A stretch of 22,535 nt of DNA from Nemertoderma westbladi (lineage: Eukaryota > Xenacoelomorpha > Nemertodermatida > Nemertodermatidae): NCBI GenBank assembly GCA_032718475.1, contig JAUCBJ010001054.1, forward strand, positions 1 to 22,535, in the 5' to 3' direction. Numbering within the stretch: the stretch's first letter is position 1; each line of letters begins with the position of its first letter. The notes beneath the pieces are model-generated. The model saw nothing but the letters and a program-made list of their open reading frames with translations. It was not told the DNA's origin and searched no databases. The position numbers were made by a program, and so were the translations under genes. Shown in pieces: positions 1-10,076 of this stretch.

Positions 1-266
1 TGGCGCGTATTGCCCTTCGACGGGGGGTTCCATTGGCCAAAAGAGCTGGGAGGAAAATTCTTAAACAAGCAATACGAAAGGGGGTTCCCCAATTAAAAAA
101 AACGGGGAAGAAATTAATAAATCAGGCTTTAGCGCGTTCTAAACCGTCGACCAGGGAAGTAGCAAACAAAATTATGGAGGAAGTTTTAAATAGTGAACAG
201 AAGCAGTCAATAAACGGACAACGTAAAAAAAGGAAACGACGGATTTGTCGCGATATTTTTAGCTAG
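1..266 (+). CDS. Basic virion-type protein, 5' partial
   Basis: The frame is open from the first base of the window and stops at 264-266. A TTG at 33 is not a credible eukaryotic start, so the true start lies upstream and at least 88 residues are seen. The protein is very rich in Lys and Arg. It has two similar segments, each with Arg, Gly-Val-Pro and a following Lys/Arg-Gly stretch, and ends in a strongly basic run (KKRKRR) before a short tail. Small basic proteins with amphipathic Lys/Arg-Gly repeats are often encoded just before the capsid-like gene in Polinton-type elements and resemble adenovirus core or minor proteins in composition. A role in genome condensation or capsid-DNA bridging is inferred; no enzyme motif is visible. 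The stop is only 12 bp before the next gene. Confidence 0.55.
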   Translation, partial: ARIALRRGVPLAKRAGRKILKQAIRKGVPQLKKTGKKLINQALARSKPSTREVANKIMEEVLNSEQKQSINGQRKKRKRRICRDIFS

Positions 267-278
267 TTAATCGGCAAA

Positions 279-1532
279 ATGGAGGATTTTGTTAATGAGG
301 AACTTAATCTATTTAGTAGTATCGATTCACAGGATGCGATAGAAGAATGTTTTGAGCATGACGTTTTCCCAATTACAACGCTTGGGGAGGGTACTTCAAT
401 AATTGATTTTTCAATTGAGAGGTCGGAAGATCATTATACTGTAGCCCAAGAAACAATTTTAGAATTAGTATATCGAGTTGTAACAACGGCGCGCCCAAAC
501 AATGCCGCGATACATCAAACGCCGCTAAGTCTCGCAACACTCTTCTCTAATATTAGTGTTTTGATTAATGAGCGTGAAATAGAGAGTAATACCTCAAATT
601 ATGCATATAAAGCGTTTTTGAATAGTGTATTATTGAATGATACTGTTACCAAATCAACAATATTAGCTGCCGCGGGTTACGGCGAGCAAGATGAGGCGGG
701 TCTCCCGGTGGAATTTGCAGCAGCGGAAGATTTACAAAGCAGACAATATCATGTTCAGGGTAGACTTTATATTGATCTTTTCAACCAAGTACGATTTTTA
801 CCTCCAAAAACCAGTATAAAAATAAGGTTGACTAGGGCAGTTAATGAATTTAATCTAGTGTGCCCGGCTAATGTGGTTAGACCTCATATACTAATATCAA
901 ATGCTAAACTGAAAATAAAACGAGCGAAACTAGATTCCCATTTACGTGAGCAACACGCTACTCAACTCAAAATCAGCGATTTCGTTTATCCTATTATTCA
1001 GAATGAAGTGACCTCGTTTACTATTGCTAATGGGCAGCGTTCGATTGTTAGAGAAAATTTATTTACCAATAAGAACCTTCCCCGTTTTGTAGTTATTGCC
1101 CTCGTTCGCAATGACACCTATAATGGTAACTTATTAAGAAATTCGTTAATGTTTGAGCATTTCCATTGTAATTACCTACAGTTGACACTAGATGGCAAAG
1201 TTCTCGGAGGAATAACCTATAAGCCTAATTTTAATAGTGGAGAGTTTATCAATGAATATTGCGCCCTCCAAAATAATTTATTATCGATAACACGTGGTAC
1301 GAGTAATGGGATAACACCAAATCAGTTTCGAGATCGTTATCCTTTCTTTATCTGGAATCTTTCACCTAGTGGTCATCTGGATGATGATGAAAGACCAATG
1401 CATCGTTTTGGGAATGCGAGGCTTGAAATTTCATTTGGTCATGCATTAGGAGCTACAATAAATGTTATAATGTGGGCAGCATACGATAGAACGATAAATA
1501 TTAGTGAAAGTGGGGCAGTATCAATATTCTAG
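279..1532 (+). CDS. F54H12.2-like presumed capsid protein (virus-like element)
   Basis: This 417-residue protein starts at ATG 279. From recalled family features it matches the group annotated in many invertebrate genomes as 'F54H12.2-like'. Supporting parts are the N-terminal acidic LNLFSS segment, a central block with LYIDLFNQVRFLPP (about residues 164-177), a block ENLFTNKNLPRF (about 261-272) followed by hydrophobic strands, and a C-terminal segment ending in YDRTINI. It has no signal peptide or membrane span and is rich in beta-type alternating residues. The family lies next to adenain-like protease and other capsid-module genes in Polinton-like elements, so a jelly-roll capsid role is likely but inferred. 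The full-length frame has no stop or frameshift. The gene is flanked by the basic protein (12 bp upstream) and the protease (48 bp downstream), consistent with a structural-gene cluster. Confidence 0.7.
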   Translation: MEDFVNEELNLFSSIDSQDAIEECFEHDVFPITTLGEGTSIIDFSIERSEDHYTVAQETILELVYRVVTTARPNNAAIHQTPLSLATLFSNISVLINEREIESNTSNYAYKAFLNSVLLNDTVTKSTILAAAGYGEQDEAGLPVEFAAAEDLQSRQYHVQGRLYIDLFNQVRFLPPKTSIKIRLTRAVNEFNLVCPANVVRPHILISNAKLKIKRAKLDSHLREQHATQLKISDFVYPIIQNEVTSFTIANGQRSIVRENLFTNKNLPRFVVIALVRNDTYNGNLLRNSLMFEHFHCNYLQLTLDGKVLGGITYKPNFNSGEFINEYCALQNNLLSITRGTSNGITPNQFRDRYPFFIWNLSPSGHLDDDERPMHRFGNARLEISFGHALGATINVIMWAAYDRTINISESGAVSIF

Positions 1533-1580
1533 AATAATTTGAAAGAGTGAAGCAAACAAGTGTAAATCAATTTCTAGAAA

Positions 1581-2000
1581 ATGTTAAACTCTAACGATTT
1601 AAACAATTTCCCCTTAGGGGAACATTATCAGGGGTCTTTTCCTATAAATCGCCTACCCAATAAGCAGAATAAAAAAATGAGTTTCATATCAAATACTCAA
1701 GCGGCTCATTTACCCGGGATGCATTGGGTTGCAATTTTCGTAGACTGTGACCGTGGTGAATATTTTGATTCATTCGCGCGATATCCACCCCCGCAAATCG
1801 AGGACTGGTTGCTACGTAATACTAAAAAGTGGTTTAGAACGAGGCAGATTGTTCAACACCCGCTGCGAACTAGTTGTGGGGGTTATTGTTTATTTTATTT
1901 ATACGAAAGAGGAAAAACTTCTACTCCATTAAATTTTTTTGGGGAAGATTTAAATAAAAATGAGAGACTGCTCGCCTGCTGGTTGAAGGAAAAAATCTAA
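1581..2000 (+). CDS. Adenain-like cysteine protease (virion maturation protease)
   Basis: This 139-residue protein begins at ATG 1581 and is predicted to be a C5-clan cysteine endopeptidase that processes virion proteins. The catalytic arrangement is visible: His48 in GMHWVAIF, Asp63 in GEYFDSF, Gln92 as the oxyanion residue, and Cys99 in SCGGYCLFYLYER. The Gln-to-Cys spacing of seven matches adenovirus protease, and Asp in place of Glu in the triad is common in Polinton proteases. The length is short relative to adenain (about 200) but usual for the Polinton form. It follows the capsid-like gene by 48 bp on the same strand. There are no frameshifts. Substrates are probably the neighbouring capsid and basic proteins, an inference from related systems. 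Confidence 0.85.
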   Translation: MLNSNDLNNFPLGEHYQGSFPINRLPNKQNKKMSFISNTQAAHLPGMHWVAIFVDCDRGEYFDSFARYPPPQIEDWLLRNTKKWFRTRQIVQHPLRTSCGGYCLFYLYERGKTSTPLNFFGEDLNKNERLLACWLKEKI

Positions 2001-2170
2001 ACTTTAATTTTTATAAATTATATTAAATTATGTGTTACTTGTTAAGTGTTTTATGTTCATTATTGAGTGTGTTATATATCATAAATGTTATAATGTATTA
2101 TCATAGAGAAAAAAATGAAAAATAACCGGTTAAACATCTTATATTTTTTAAACAATATGGGGAAACAAGA

Positions 2171-2268
2171 ATAAATAATTTACCAACAACATCAATATTA
2201 AATAATATAACAACAACGGATAAATAATTTACCATCAACATTAATAATAAATAATATAAGAACATCAA
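2171..2268. repeat. Tandem duplication, period 49 bp
   Basis: Two consecutive units, 2171-2219 and 2220-2268, both begin ATAAATAATTTACCA and share an AAATAATATAA stretch near the end. They differ by a few substitutions. Confidence 0.7.
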
Positions 2269-2539
2269 CAATAACAAAAGATATAGTCAGAACAGTTTTT
2301 ATTAAATAGAGACTGTTTATATTAATAGGGTTGCTGGTCTCCGCGAGTAACGCTTGGTTTAACCCTTTTTCAGGAGAAAGATGCCTTCTCTGAGAGAACG
2401 TTTTAGTAAATAGGTCTGGTGCAAAGGAAAGGGATTAGTAGAGAGGAATGCGTGATTAGAGGCGCTTCATTGTTATGATACGGGCTGCCTGGATATAGGA
2501 AAGGGACAAAGCGACGTCGGCTATAGTGGGAACAATGGA

Positions 2540-2730
2540 GGGCCGCTTGAGCATTAGCCTTGGGCGATATACGGATTTGCTGTAGTCAAGGCCGCCTGGC
2601 GCCATTGAATAATGAAGACAAAGGGGCTGCTAACAGACGGGACCGCTCATTTATATTTGCCTTGGGGTATACGTGTAGATTCACTGCCTGTTGTATCTAG
2701 TTAATGAATAATGAGGACAGAGGAGGGGCC
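2540..2730. repeat. Diverged tandem duplication, about 95 bp units
   Basis: The units at about 2540-2630 and 2639-2730 share in order GG(g/a)CCGCT, CCTTGGG, a TATACG-like block, a GCC(g)CCTG-like block and GAATAATGA(a/g)GACA. A third, weaker unit may lie at about 2455-2515. Similarity was judged by eye and is modest. Confidence 0.45.
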
Positions 2731-3023
2731 CCCCCACCGATGAACGTAGTTGATAGTTGCCAGTAGGGAGCCGTATACCATAGCCATTATAAAGTTAAAA
2801 ATAGACATTATGTCATAGTGATCTCATTGGTAATATAAAACCAAATTAATCTAAAAATAGAAATCAATGTATAAAGTAAAAGTAATATAAACAATTAATT
2901 AATTTAAAATAAAGTACAAATGAATAAATACGAATAAAATAGAATACAAATAATTAATTAAAATTAAATATAAATAAATAAGTATTAATGAATAAAAGAG
3001 CCGCGGTGTCACTTATGACACCC

Positions 3024-3329
3024 TCTTGCTCCTCTCTGCGACAGTTAGACATCACTGATGACCCATTGTGTGTCGGGGCGCTAATCAGTCTGATTAATTA
3101 GGATAATCAATTAAACCCTAATTAGGAGTCATATGACACCTGTTAGGGTTTAATTGTACTAATTAATTGATGACACCTATCAATTAGGGTCTAATTAGCC
3201 TAATTGGGAGGTGTCACCCAGACAGTCTGGCGCCAATGACACCCAATGACACCCATGGGGTGATAATTGGGTGTCATATGACACCCAATGGGTGTCAGTG
3301 AGGTCTAACTGTCACAGAGAGGACCAAGA
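3024..3329. mobile_element. Foldback/MITE-like element with TGACACC repeats
   Basis: The left end (3024-3050) and right end (3303-3329) are near-perfect inverted repeats; the cores AGTTAGAC and GTCTAACT and the outer CCTCTCTG and CAGAGAGG match. Weaker inverted similarity continues inward almost to the centre, so the whole 306 bp can fold into a long hairpin. There is a 24-bp perfect palindrome at 3266-3289 with half-site ATTGGGTGTCAT. No coding capacity and no clear target-site duplication are seen. Transposon superfamily is unknown. Confidence 0.7.
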
Positions 3330-3808
3330 CCCTACTACTGCTGACCCCACTTTTATCCATCTACCACGGAGAACATTCAACAAAGAAAACAACTCGCAGA
3401 AATCGTTTGGTGAGGAAATCGTCGAGCCACAAAAAATGATTACCTGCAATCCCCAATCACCGGCAGTGTCAAAATACAATCTCCATAGCTGAAACTTCAT
3501 AACAGAGGTAAAATGAATTGATAAAGAATTGACTTGACAAATAATAAATACGCTACAAATACATTTTAAGTTGAACATACTGTATTTGTACATTTATTCC
3601 GCCAGTCCAATACATTGGGTTGATGATTAAAACATCTGTGCCCCTTTTATGGACCATTGATGTACAGTATGGTGACTCATTGAGGCCATCAATTTTATTA
3701 CAAAGAAATAATAAAATAAAATAAATAAAATTGAAACATAAATAAAAAAAATTAATAAGTGGGATGGAGTCCTTCTTATTTGTTGTGAAAAAGTTTTTCA
3801 AAAGATGG
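3330..3808. other. Non-coding spacer between foldback elements
   Basis: AT-rich, with an A/T-rich tract at about 3700-3760. Short frames on both strands overlap each other and show no recognisable domain. I see nothing else. Confidence 0.5.
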
Positions 3809-4330
3809 TAAGGCCCCCCTCACACGGAGCAACTTGTTTCTGCAACTTGTTTCTGAAACTTGTTGCTGGACCCCCTCACACACAGAAACTTGTTGCTGCA
3901 ACTTGTTTCCGAAACTTGTTTCTGTGTGTGAGGACTCCAGCAACAAGTTTCTGCAACTTGTTTCCGAAACTTATTTCTGTGTGTGAGGGAGTCCAGCAAC
4001 AAGTTGCTGGAAGTTATATACCCAGCAACTTTTTAAAAAACCTTTTTTACATCCAATTTTTAGATTAGAGCTAATATTCGATAAATTGAGTGATTTGATA
4101 TTATATATAAATGACTGGAAATGTTAGCTATTTGTTTTGAAATAATTGTTATTTTCTTGAGCAACAAGTTTCTGTGTGTGAGGGGGTCCATCAACAAGTT
4201 GCTGAAACAAGTTTCGGAAACAAGTTGCAGAAACAAGTTGCAGCAACTTGTTTCTGTGTGTGAGGGGGTCCAGCAACAAGTTTCAGAAACAAGTTGCAGA
4301 AACAAGTTGCTCCGTGTGAGTGGGGCCTTA
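3809..4330. mobile_element. MITE with ~80-bp terminal inverted repeats, TA-flanked
   Basis: The ends are near-perfect inverted repeats of about 80 bp: AGGCC(c/c)..CTCACACGGAGCAACTTG on the left and its complement ending GGCCT on the right. TA dinucleotides flank both sides (3809-3810 and 4329-4330), as expected for a TA target duplication of the Tc1/mariner type, though two bases are weak evidence. The arms are themselves built from repeated CAACTTGTTTCTG-like blocks in both orientations, and CCCCTCACACACAGAAAC occurs internally in nested inverted form. The internal 4020-4140 stretch is AT-rich unique sequence. No transposase is present. Confidence 0.8.
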
Positions 4331-4559
4331 GAAAGAAAGGCAACGCAGTATAGAGAACTGTACCATTAAATGCTCGACCGCGCTTTCATCCAGTCCGTTT
4401 CCCACATACATGAGTGAAACATGACGCTTTGTATTATAAATTTCAGTAGGTTTAAATTTAAAATTTAATAACTACTGTACATATTTCCATAACCAACTAA
4501 AGTTATATAATGTAACACTTATTGTAGTAACGTTACTGTATGTTGAGCCTTAAAATTAT

Positions 4560-5463
4560 AGGCCTGTTTACACGTGGCAACTTTTAGAGCAAGTTTCTCA
4601 GCAACTAGCAGCTTTTTTTGGAGCAACATAATTTAATCGCTATTTACACGTGGCAACTTTACCAGCAACTTTACTAGCAACTTGGCTGGCATCTTTTAGA
4701 GAAGCTTGGTTAGTTTGAGTGTAATATAGTTGGTACTGGTTCAGTATGCGTACACCCCTCTCCAAATTTTATCTACTAGCTAGTTTTTGATAATTTCTTC
4801 TTTTGAAATGTACTATAACATGTTAGCCATTTTATTTTGAAAAAATTAATGTTCTAGAAGAATTTTTTTTTCTAGAACATTTATTCAACAAAGGCCTGGT
4901 TTGGATTTAAAAAGCATGGGATGAATATAATACGTGTATAAAATGATTAAATTATTTTTTTTAATTTTTAAATTTTTAAATTAAATTATCATAATAGCTA
5001 GTAAAATTTATGGTAGCTAATAAATAATAAAAGCAATGATAAAAGTAATTTTCACAAGAAATTTTTTTCAAATTTCAATTTTTATTGTTTTACTAGCTAA
5101 AAAAAATAAAAAGTACTAGCTAACACAAAATCAAAATTTCTAGCTACAATCTTACTGTCAGAAGGTCAAATATTTGTTCTCTCACAAAAACCTCATGATA
5201 AAGGCAATTTTTTACAAGAAAAAATTAAAATTGGACTTCTGGATTTCTCTCACAAAAACCGCTTTATCTAATACTGTTTAATTTAATTTGATTATCCAGC
5301 TTTAATTCGCCCACGCAAATTCCTTCAAGTTGCCGTAAAAGTTGAGCAACTTTTTTTTTCAGCAACTTACGTGTTTACACGGAGCAACTTGATCGGCAAC
5401 CTGGATTGCTTTACAAGTTGCCGAGAAAGTTTCTCTAAAAGTTGCCACATGTAAACAGGCCTT
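4560..5463. mobile_element. Second GCAACTT-family foldback element
   Basis: The left end AGGCCTGTTTACACGTGGC.. (4560 onward) and the right end (about 5417-5462) are inverted repeats of about 46 bp with a few mismatches. A degenerate copy of the end motif, TTTACACGTGGCAACTTT, recurs at about 4645, and an inward counterpart, TTTACACGGAGCAACTTG, at about 5374. That last motif is shared with the element at 3809-4330, so the two are relatives. The interior (4740-5320) is AT-rich with small direct repeats such as TTCTCTCACAAAAACC (twice) and no gene. The flanking bases do not give a clean target duplication. Confidence 0.75.
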
Positions 5464-6183
5464 AATTTTCATTTTTTTTTCCAACCATTAAATTAATTAA
5501 TGGAATACAGATAAATATATATACAGTAGCTTGTAAGCCAAACCAAGCAATGTTGTGTTCAACTATCACTTAAACATAGCGAGTTTGTTAGAAAACTGAA
5601 GAATATTTGACTTCTGATTGGATGGAAAACAGCTGAAAACTGTTCAGTACTGAAGTACCGGTATCTGAATGCTGGACTGGTGGGTGGGTGATAAGGACAA
5701 GGTTGCTTTCGTTTTTCGTATTTCAGTATTTCGAATTATTTTGTGACAGTTGCTTCTTCTCTGTAGGAGCAGTATACAGGCAGACTGGCTGACAGCTGGT
5801 GTTCAGACAACACCAAACACCACTGCGCGGTACCGAATCCTGAATTTGGCAATTGAACATATCCTACTTGTCAGCCTGTCGTGCTGTCGTGTCAGGGTGA
5901 GCAAGTTGTCTATCTGTCTATGGTCTGTAAAACTGTCCCTACTGCCCTATGTGCTAGGCCTAGCCCTAGGCCTATAACACACTGTATAGCAGTACATGTA
6001 TAGCTGTAGGCCTAGTGCAGTTGAACGCAGGTTGTTTGTGATTCCTAGGGTATTCTGTGTTAGAACTTAAATTTAGGTGAAATTAAACCCTTGAAATGTT
6101 TCAAAATGAAATAATTTCAGTAAATAATTAATTGTAAAAGCCTGTGATATAAAAAATATCATTGAATAATACCTCTTTCGCCT
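5464..6183. other. Non-coding stretch upstream of tRNA-Phe
   Basis: No supported gene. A 75-codon frame at 5750-5977 has no recognisable features. The stretch contains one TACCGGTA (5656) and three TAGGCCTA octamers (5955, 5967, 6007), the start of an octamer-rich zone described under findings. Confidence 0.5.
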
Positions 6184-6256
6184 GCGGTGATAGCTCAGTT
6201 GGGAGAGCGCTAGACTGAAGATCTAGAGGTCCCTGGTTCGATCCCGGGTCACCGCA
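6184..6256 (+). tRNA. tRNA-Phe (anticodon GAA)
   Basis: This is a 73-nt cloverleaf without intron. The acceptor stem GCGGTGA pairs perfectly with TCACCGC (6249-6255), with discriminator A at 6256. The D arm is GCTC..GAGC. The anticodon stem CTAGA/TCTAG holds loop CTGAAGA with anticodon GAA at 6217-6219, which decodes UUC/UUU as phenylalanine. The T arm CCTGG-TTCGATC-CCGGG is intact. The internal promoter is present as A box TAGCTCAGTTGG (6191-6202) and B box GGTTCGATCCC (6235-6245). All stems pair, so it is probably functional. CCA is not encoded, as expected for a eukaryotic gene. Confidence 0.97.
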
Positions 6257-6271
6257 ACCTGGAGAAATTAC

Positions 6272-6278
6272 TTTTTTT
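6272..6278 (+). terminator. RNA polymerase III terminator of tRNA-Phe
   Basis: A run of seven T on the sense strand begins 16 bp after the tRNA 3' end, the usual Pol III stop signal. Confidence 0.85.
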
Positions 6279-7360
6279 ATTTTAATTAAGAAGGAAATCT
6301 ATGTTTTGCTATTATTTTAAACAATATCTCAAAACGAATTCGCACAACCCGCCCCTATCTGCCTATAATAGCTGTATAGTCTGGCAGATATGCATTATAT
6401 CTTTGTTTAAACGTATTGCTGTATTGTATATTATCAAAAGTCTAGTTTTATTGCACTGCATATATCAGTATAAACAACGAAAGGATTTGGCAAACATTAA
6501 GACAGGCTTATATTAATATATAATATTAATATATACCGTAATGCATTATATTATACCTTTCATGGAAGTATATAGCAGTATAGTAAATGTTTTAACAGAT
6601 TCCGGTAGGTAATATTGTTGGCATCAATAACCCGCCTGATGCCCAACTGCTGAACTGGCGTCATTGGGGATTCTCTTTAAAGTGACCAAATATACTAATA
6701 CTACACCGGATCGATTTTATATGAAAACCAGCCAAAACAACAGGCAGACAGACTGACAGATAACAGAGGTGTGTTCCAGAACCTTTTTACTCACTATTAT
6801 TCCAATGGGAGCAGCCCCGGTTTCAAATTACAAAGTGTGCTATACAGCTATATCCAGATATGGCAACCGTCCGTAGTCTGATAATGAAGTTTTTTACAGA
6901 AAAATTTATTTTAAAAATTAATCGAATAACATACCATTCTGCCATTACATCAGCATCAATCTTAAATTCCTGGTTGTAACTTAATACATTTAAAAAACCA
7001 TTCCAAAATTGCAATATATGTATTAATTTCAAGTTCAAGCCAAGTACATTGAATAACTAACTTTATTCCAAAACTGTAACATTACTCAACGCCGTTAGTA
7101 TTAACAGCGAGTTGTTACTTAGCACTTTACAACTTCAGAGGACATTACAGCATTGTATTGGCCTGTCCATCTAGTATTGTATTGGCGTCGTAATGAGTAT
7201 ATACTGTAATATTTTTATAATATTAATTTATTTCATTTTTACATTTATTTATACAGTAACTAATTTAGTTTTGCAGTTTCTATCACTTATATATAATATA
7301 TATACAATCATTTCGTAATGTTACAATTTTAGAATAAAACTGCATACATAATTATTGCAA

Positions 7361-7460
7361 AGTACTTTACAGTGTTGTTATCCTCGTGGCTTTATTTTCA
7401 CTCACTCACTACGTTCGTTCGTGTAACAAAAGCACTCGGATCATCACAATGTAAAGTGCT
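7361..7460 (+). repeat. 100-bp hairpin repeat, copy 1
   Basis: The ends AGTACTTTACAGTGTTG.. and ..CAATGTAAAGTGCT are inverted repeats; the hairpin arms continue through GGCTTT and AAAGC-type blocks. The loop reads CACTCACTCACTACGTTCG. The same element occurs inverted at 10495-10595 and direct at 11059-11158. Confidence 0.75.
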
Positions 7461-7883
7461 ACTTTACACACAAGTATGTAAATAGTTATTACTTAAGCGT
7501 CTCCAGACTCCAGAAAATGATGTGACGTGTGACTGAAATGTAAATTGTCATAAAAGTGCACCATAAAATGGGATTCAGATGGGGACACCTCACATACTGT
7601 ATTTTGGAGATGATTATGTAAGGTGTGTATGCCTACTCTACTCAGCTAGTTAATTTAATGTATTTGGCTGGAAGTTGATATAAATATTATTATTAATATT
7701 ATAGCCATTGCAATTGTGGAACATGCTGAGGCTGACATGGGTTTTTAAATAAGATGCAACCAGGAATTTAAGACTAATATTGATGCAATGGTACTGTATG
7801 TTATTGAATTAATTTTTAAAATTAATTTAAATCTACAAAACTTCATTATTGTTACCATAGCGGCATAACCTACTGTATAGCCA

Positions 7884-7917
7884 AGGCCATCGTAATACGA
7901 TTGTATTACGATGGCCT
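7884..7917. repeat. Perfect 15-bp inverted repeat with 4-bp centre
   Basis: AGGCCATCGTAATAC is followed by GATT and then by its exact complement. It lies inside the right arm of palindrome 1 and has no counterpart in the left arm. Confidence 0.85.
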
Positions 7918-8230
7918 AGGTATAGCATACTTTATACTGTAACTTGAAACCGGGACTGTTCCCACTGGAACAGTCCCGCTAGAAAAAACATTCTGGAACA
8001 CAGCCCTGTGGGATTGAAAATCGTATTGCTTTTGTATATCAGTATATAGAGTCATGATCAGCTCAGCATATGTAGAATTTGGTTGCTTTTAGGAAATAAT
8101 GCCAGTTGGGAATCAGTCGGATTATTGATGACATCAACTACCTACCGGCTGACCGGTACCCGAAGTTAAAACATTTACTATATATACTGTATTATATACA
8201 TACACTTCAATGCAAGGTATACAGTATAAT

Positions 8231-9732
8231 CGTGGTGATAAAATTGGGCAATGTTGCTGAATAATAATAATAAATTTGTATAAGCATAAGGTGACCAAAG
8301 ACAGAAAAACAAAGTCTGAATCTACTCAATTATACCCGATAAATAACTTGATTAAATTGATATTTTATGTTAACATCATACTCACTACTGTAGTCAGCTA
8401 CTAGCAGACTAGTAGTAGTTAGAATAAATACAGGAGTGAAGAGAGCGGACATTTTTAAAGTTCGGTGGTCATTTTTAGGGTTGGGGTTTCTGCATTAAGT
8501 TTGAAGGTTATAACCCTGTAACCAAGCACATATTCCATCTGTCCATAGGTTTCATGTGAGGGCCAAATGTATGGTTAAAACTGGAAAGAACAATCAAGCT
8601 CATTACTGCATTACAGCATTATGTTTAATACTGGTAATCATCATGTTCGGTGACATGTTGGTATTTTTGTTGGTAGTGTTGCCAACTCACAACCAGTACT
8701 TTTTAAGTTATGTCGTTCCGGAATGGTAGCCTACTTTTTACTGTTTTAAGCTAGGTTGGCTTGGCTTGGCTGTTTTATGCTGGTTTTATCAGTTTATATC
8801 CCGTTTTTACAGGCTACCTAAAAAGGTATCATATTCATATTGCTGTAACAGTGCAGTAGGCCTACTGCAGCAGTATAGGTACCGGTAGTGCATTTATAGC
8901 AGTATAGGGAATGTCAGTAATGTCATCAGTCACGATTGGGTAGACCTCCCTACTGCCCTACATGTTGGGCAGTTTGCAGAGCGGGAGAGTGGCGGCCTAA
9001 ACCCTAATTAAAACGTCATGTCTCATCTGCAATCTGCATGTACAGATGTAAGTAACCCTAAGCCATAATCTAAGAAATTTGCAGAATTTCGGACATTTAT
9101 TCAGTTATTGCCATCGACGGCCCATGAGCCTTTTGGAAATGATGTTGGAAATTGTATGATTTAGTTATAGGCCTAGTTTATTTCGTTATAGCTGTAGGCC
9201 TATAGTATGTAGGCCTATAGTTTAGTATCGTTAGGACTTAGTGTTAGGCTACATGATAGTTTGAATTAGGCTTGAGGCCTGACCAACTTACCCCAACATT
9301 ATACACAAAATATTATCATAATACACTACAGCACTAGCATCCATAAACTGTAAATTCAATGTACAAATACAATCTCGTAAATTCAGAAATTCATAAGAAA
9401 AGAGTATGTTTGTTAAAAAATTAACATAAACTTTTAAAATTTGTAATCGGCATTGTTGTATTGTTTACCGGTCCGGTACTGTATCCATTTCACATTTCTA
9501 TAGTTATATGAATTTGAGTTCTTACCATACTGTTATTTTAATAGGTTCGCTTAAAATTCGTTATACTGTTATACGGCTGTACGGTACCTGCAGACCTTGG
9601 TACAGTACTGCAGTACTAAATCTTATATTACCGATACCGGTATGGTATGGTTTTTAAATAATCTAGCCTACAATATACGTACCTCTCAGCCTCTGTACCT
9701 TAGGTACCTTAGTTTACTGAGTTGCGTTCGTA
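8231..9732. other. 1.5-kb non-coding stretch between the palindromes
   Basis: No gene, RNA or transposon recognised on either strand. It contains an 18-bp perfect palindrome TGCAGTAGGCCTACTGCA (8852-8869) and is dense in TAGGCCTA and TACCGGTA octamers. A/T-rich with scattered GTACTGTA-like motifs. Confidence 0.5.
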
Positions 9733-10076
9733 ACTTCTTTTATCCAAAATTGTAACATTGCTCAACGCCGTTAGTATTAACAGCGAGTTGTTATTCCTGT
9801 ATTTAGCACTTTACCGGTACAACTTGGCCTGACATCTAGTATTGTATTGTATTGGTGTCGTAGTCGTAATGACCTGACAGCGAGCTGTAAAGTTACGGCG
9901 TCATTGGTTACCACATAAACAATAGGTCAGTAGGTGGTATTTATTATAAATTGCCTGACAGCTAGATAGGCCTACTGCATTACCTACCGATAGCTATTAA
10001 TAACCAAATAAATTGAACATAAGACTGCCCGTTCAATAGAAGTTGATTAGGTGGGAGTTTGAGTGTCAGGGGCTAG

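Larger units (their letters stand above)
1..2000 (+). mobile_element. Maverick/Polinton- or adintovirus-like element, right-hand fragment
   Basis: Three + strand genes without introns are separated by only 12 and 48 bp: a basic protein, an F54H12.2-like presumed capsid protein and an adenovirus-type protease. Dense packing and this gene set are typical of Polinton/Maverick transposons and related adintovirus-like viruses. No integrase, protein-primed DNA polymerase or packaging ATPase lies in the window, so the element is cut by the left edge. I found no terminal inverted repeat or target-site duplication, so its right border is unknown; it may lie anywhere from 2000 to about 3020. The two complete reading frames are undamaged, which suggests recent insertion or continuing selection. 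The superfamily call is inferred from gene content. Confidence 0.65.
2001..3023. other. AT-rich non-coding stretch after the virus-like genes
   Basis: No reading frame of note lies here. The DNA is AT-rich at 2001-2330 and 2790-3000, with a more mixed composition at 2330-2760. It holds two degenerate tandem repeats, listed separately. It could include the end of the virus-like element, but I see no clear terminal inverted repeat. Confidence 0.5.
6545..8230. repeat. Long imperfect palindrome 1 (1.7 kb)
   Basis: The left arm (about 6545-7060) and right arm (about 7650-8230) are inverted copies with many indels. Matching anchors are AGTAAATGTTTTAAC (6582-6596) with its complement at 8165-8179, TCCCA/TGGGA-flanked CCGGTTTCAA (about 6818) with TTGAAACCGG (about 7945), and CTTAAATTCCTGGTTG (6961-6976) with its complement at 7757-7772. 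The loop (about 7060-7650) contains a repeat module that also builds palindrome 2, plus hairpin copy 1. No gene is visible. It may be a foldback transposon family or an inverted duplication. Confidence 0.7.

Noticed and set aside
33-266. Complete 77-residue protein starting at base 33
   Set aside because: Base 33 is TTG and the frame is open to the window edge, so this is a 5' partial gene.
3055-3068. Second hammerhead core (CTGATGA at about 3055)
   Set aside because: No stem II or GAAA follows; it is part of the foldback inverted repeat.
3805-4369. Frames on both strands within the 3809-4330 element
   Set aside because: They follow from repeated CAACTTGTTTCTG blocks in both orientations and encode only low-complexity repeats.
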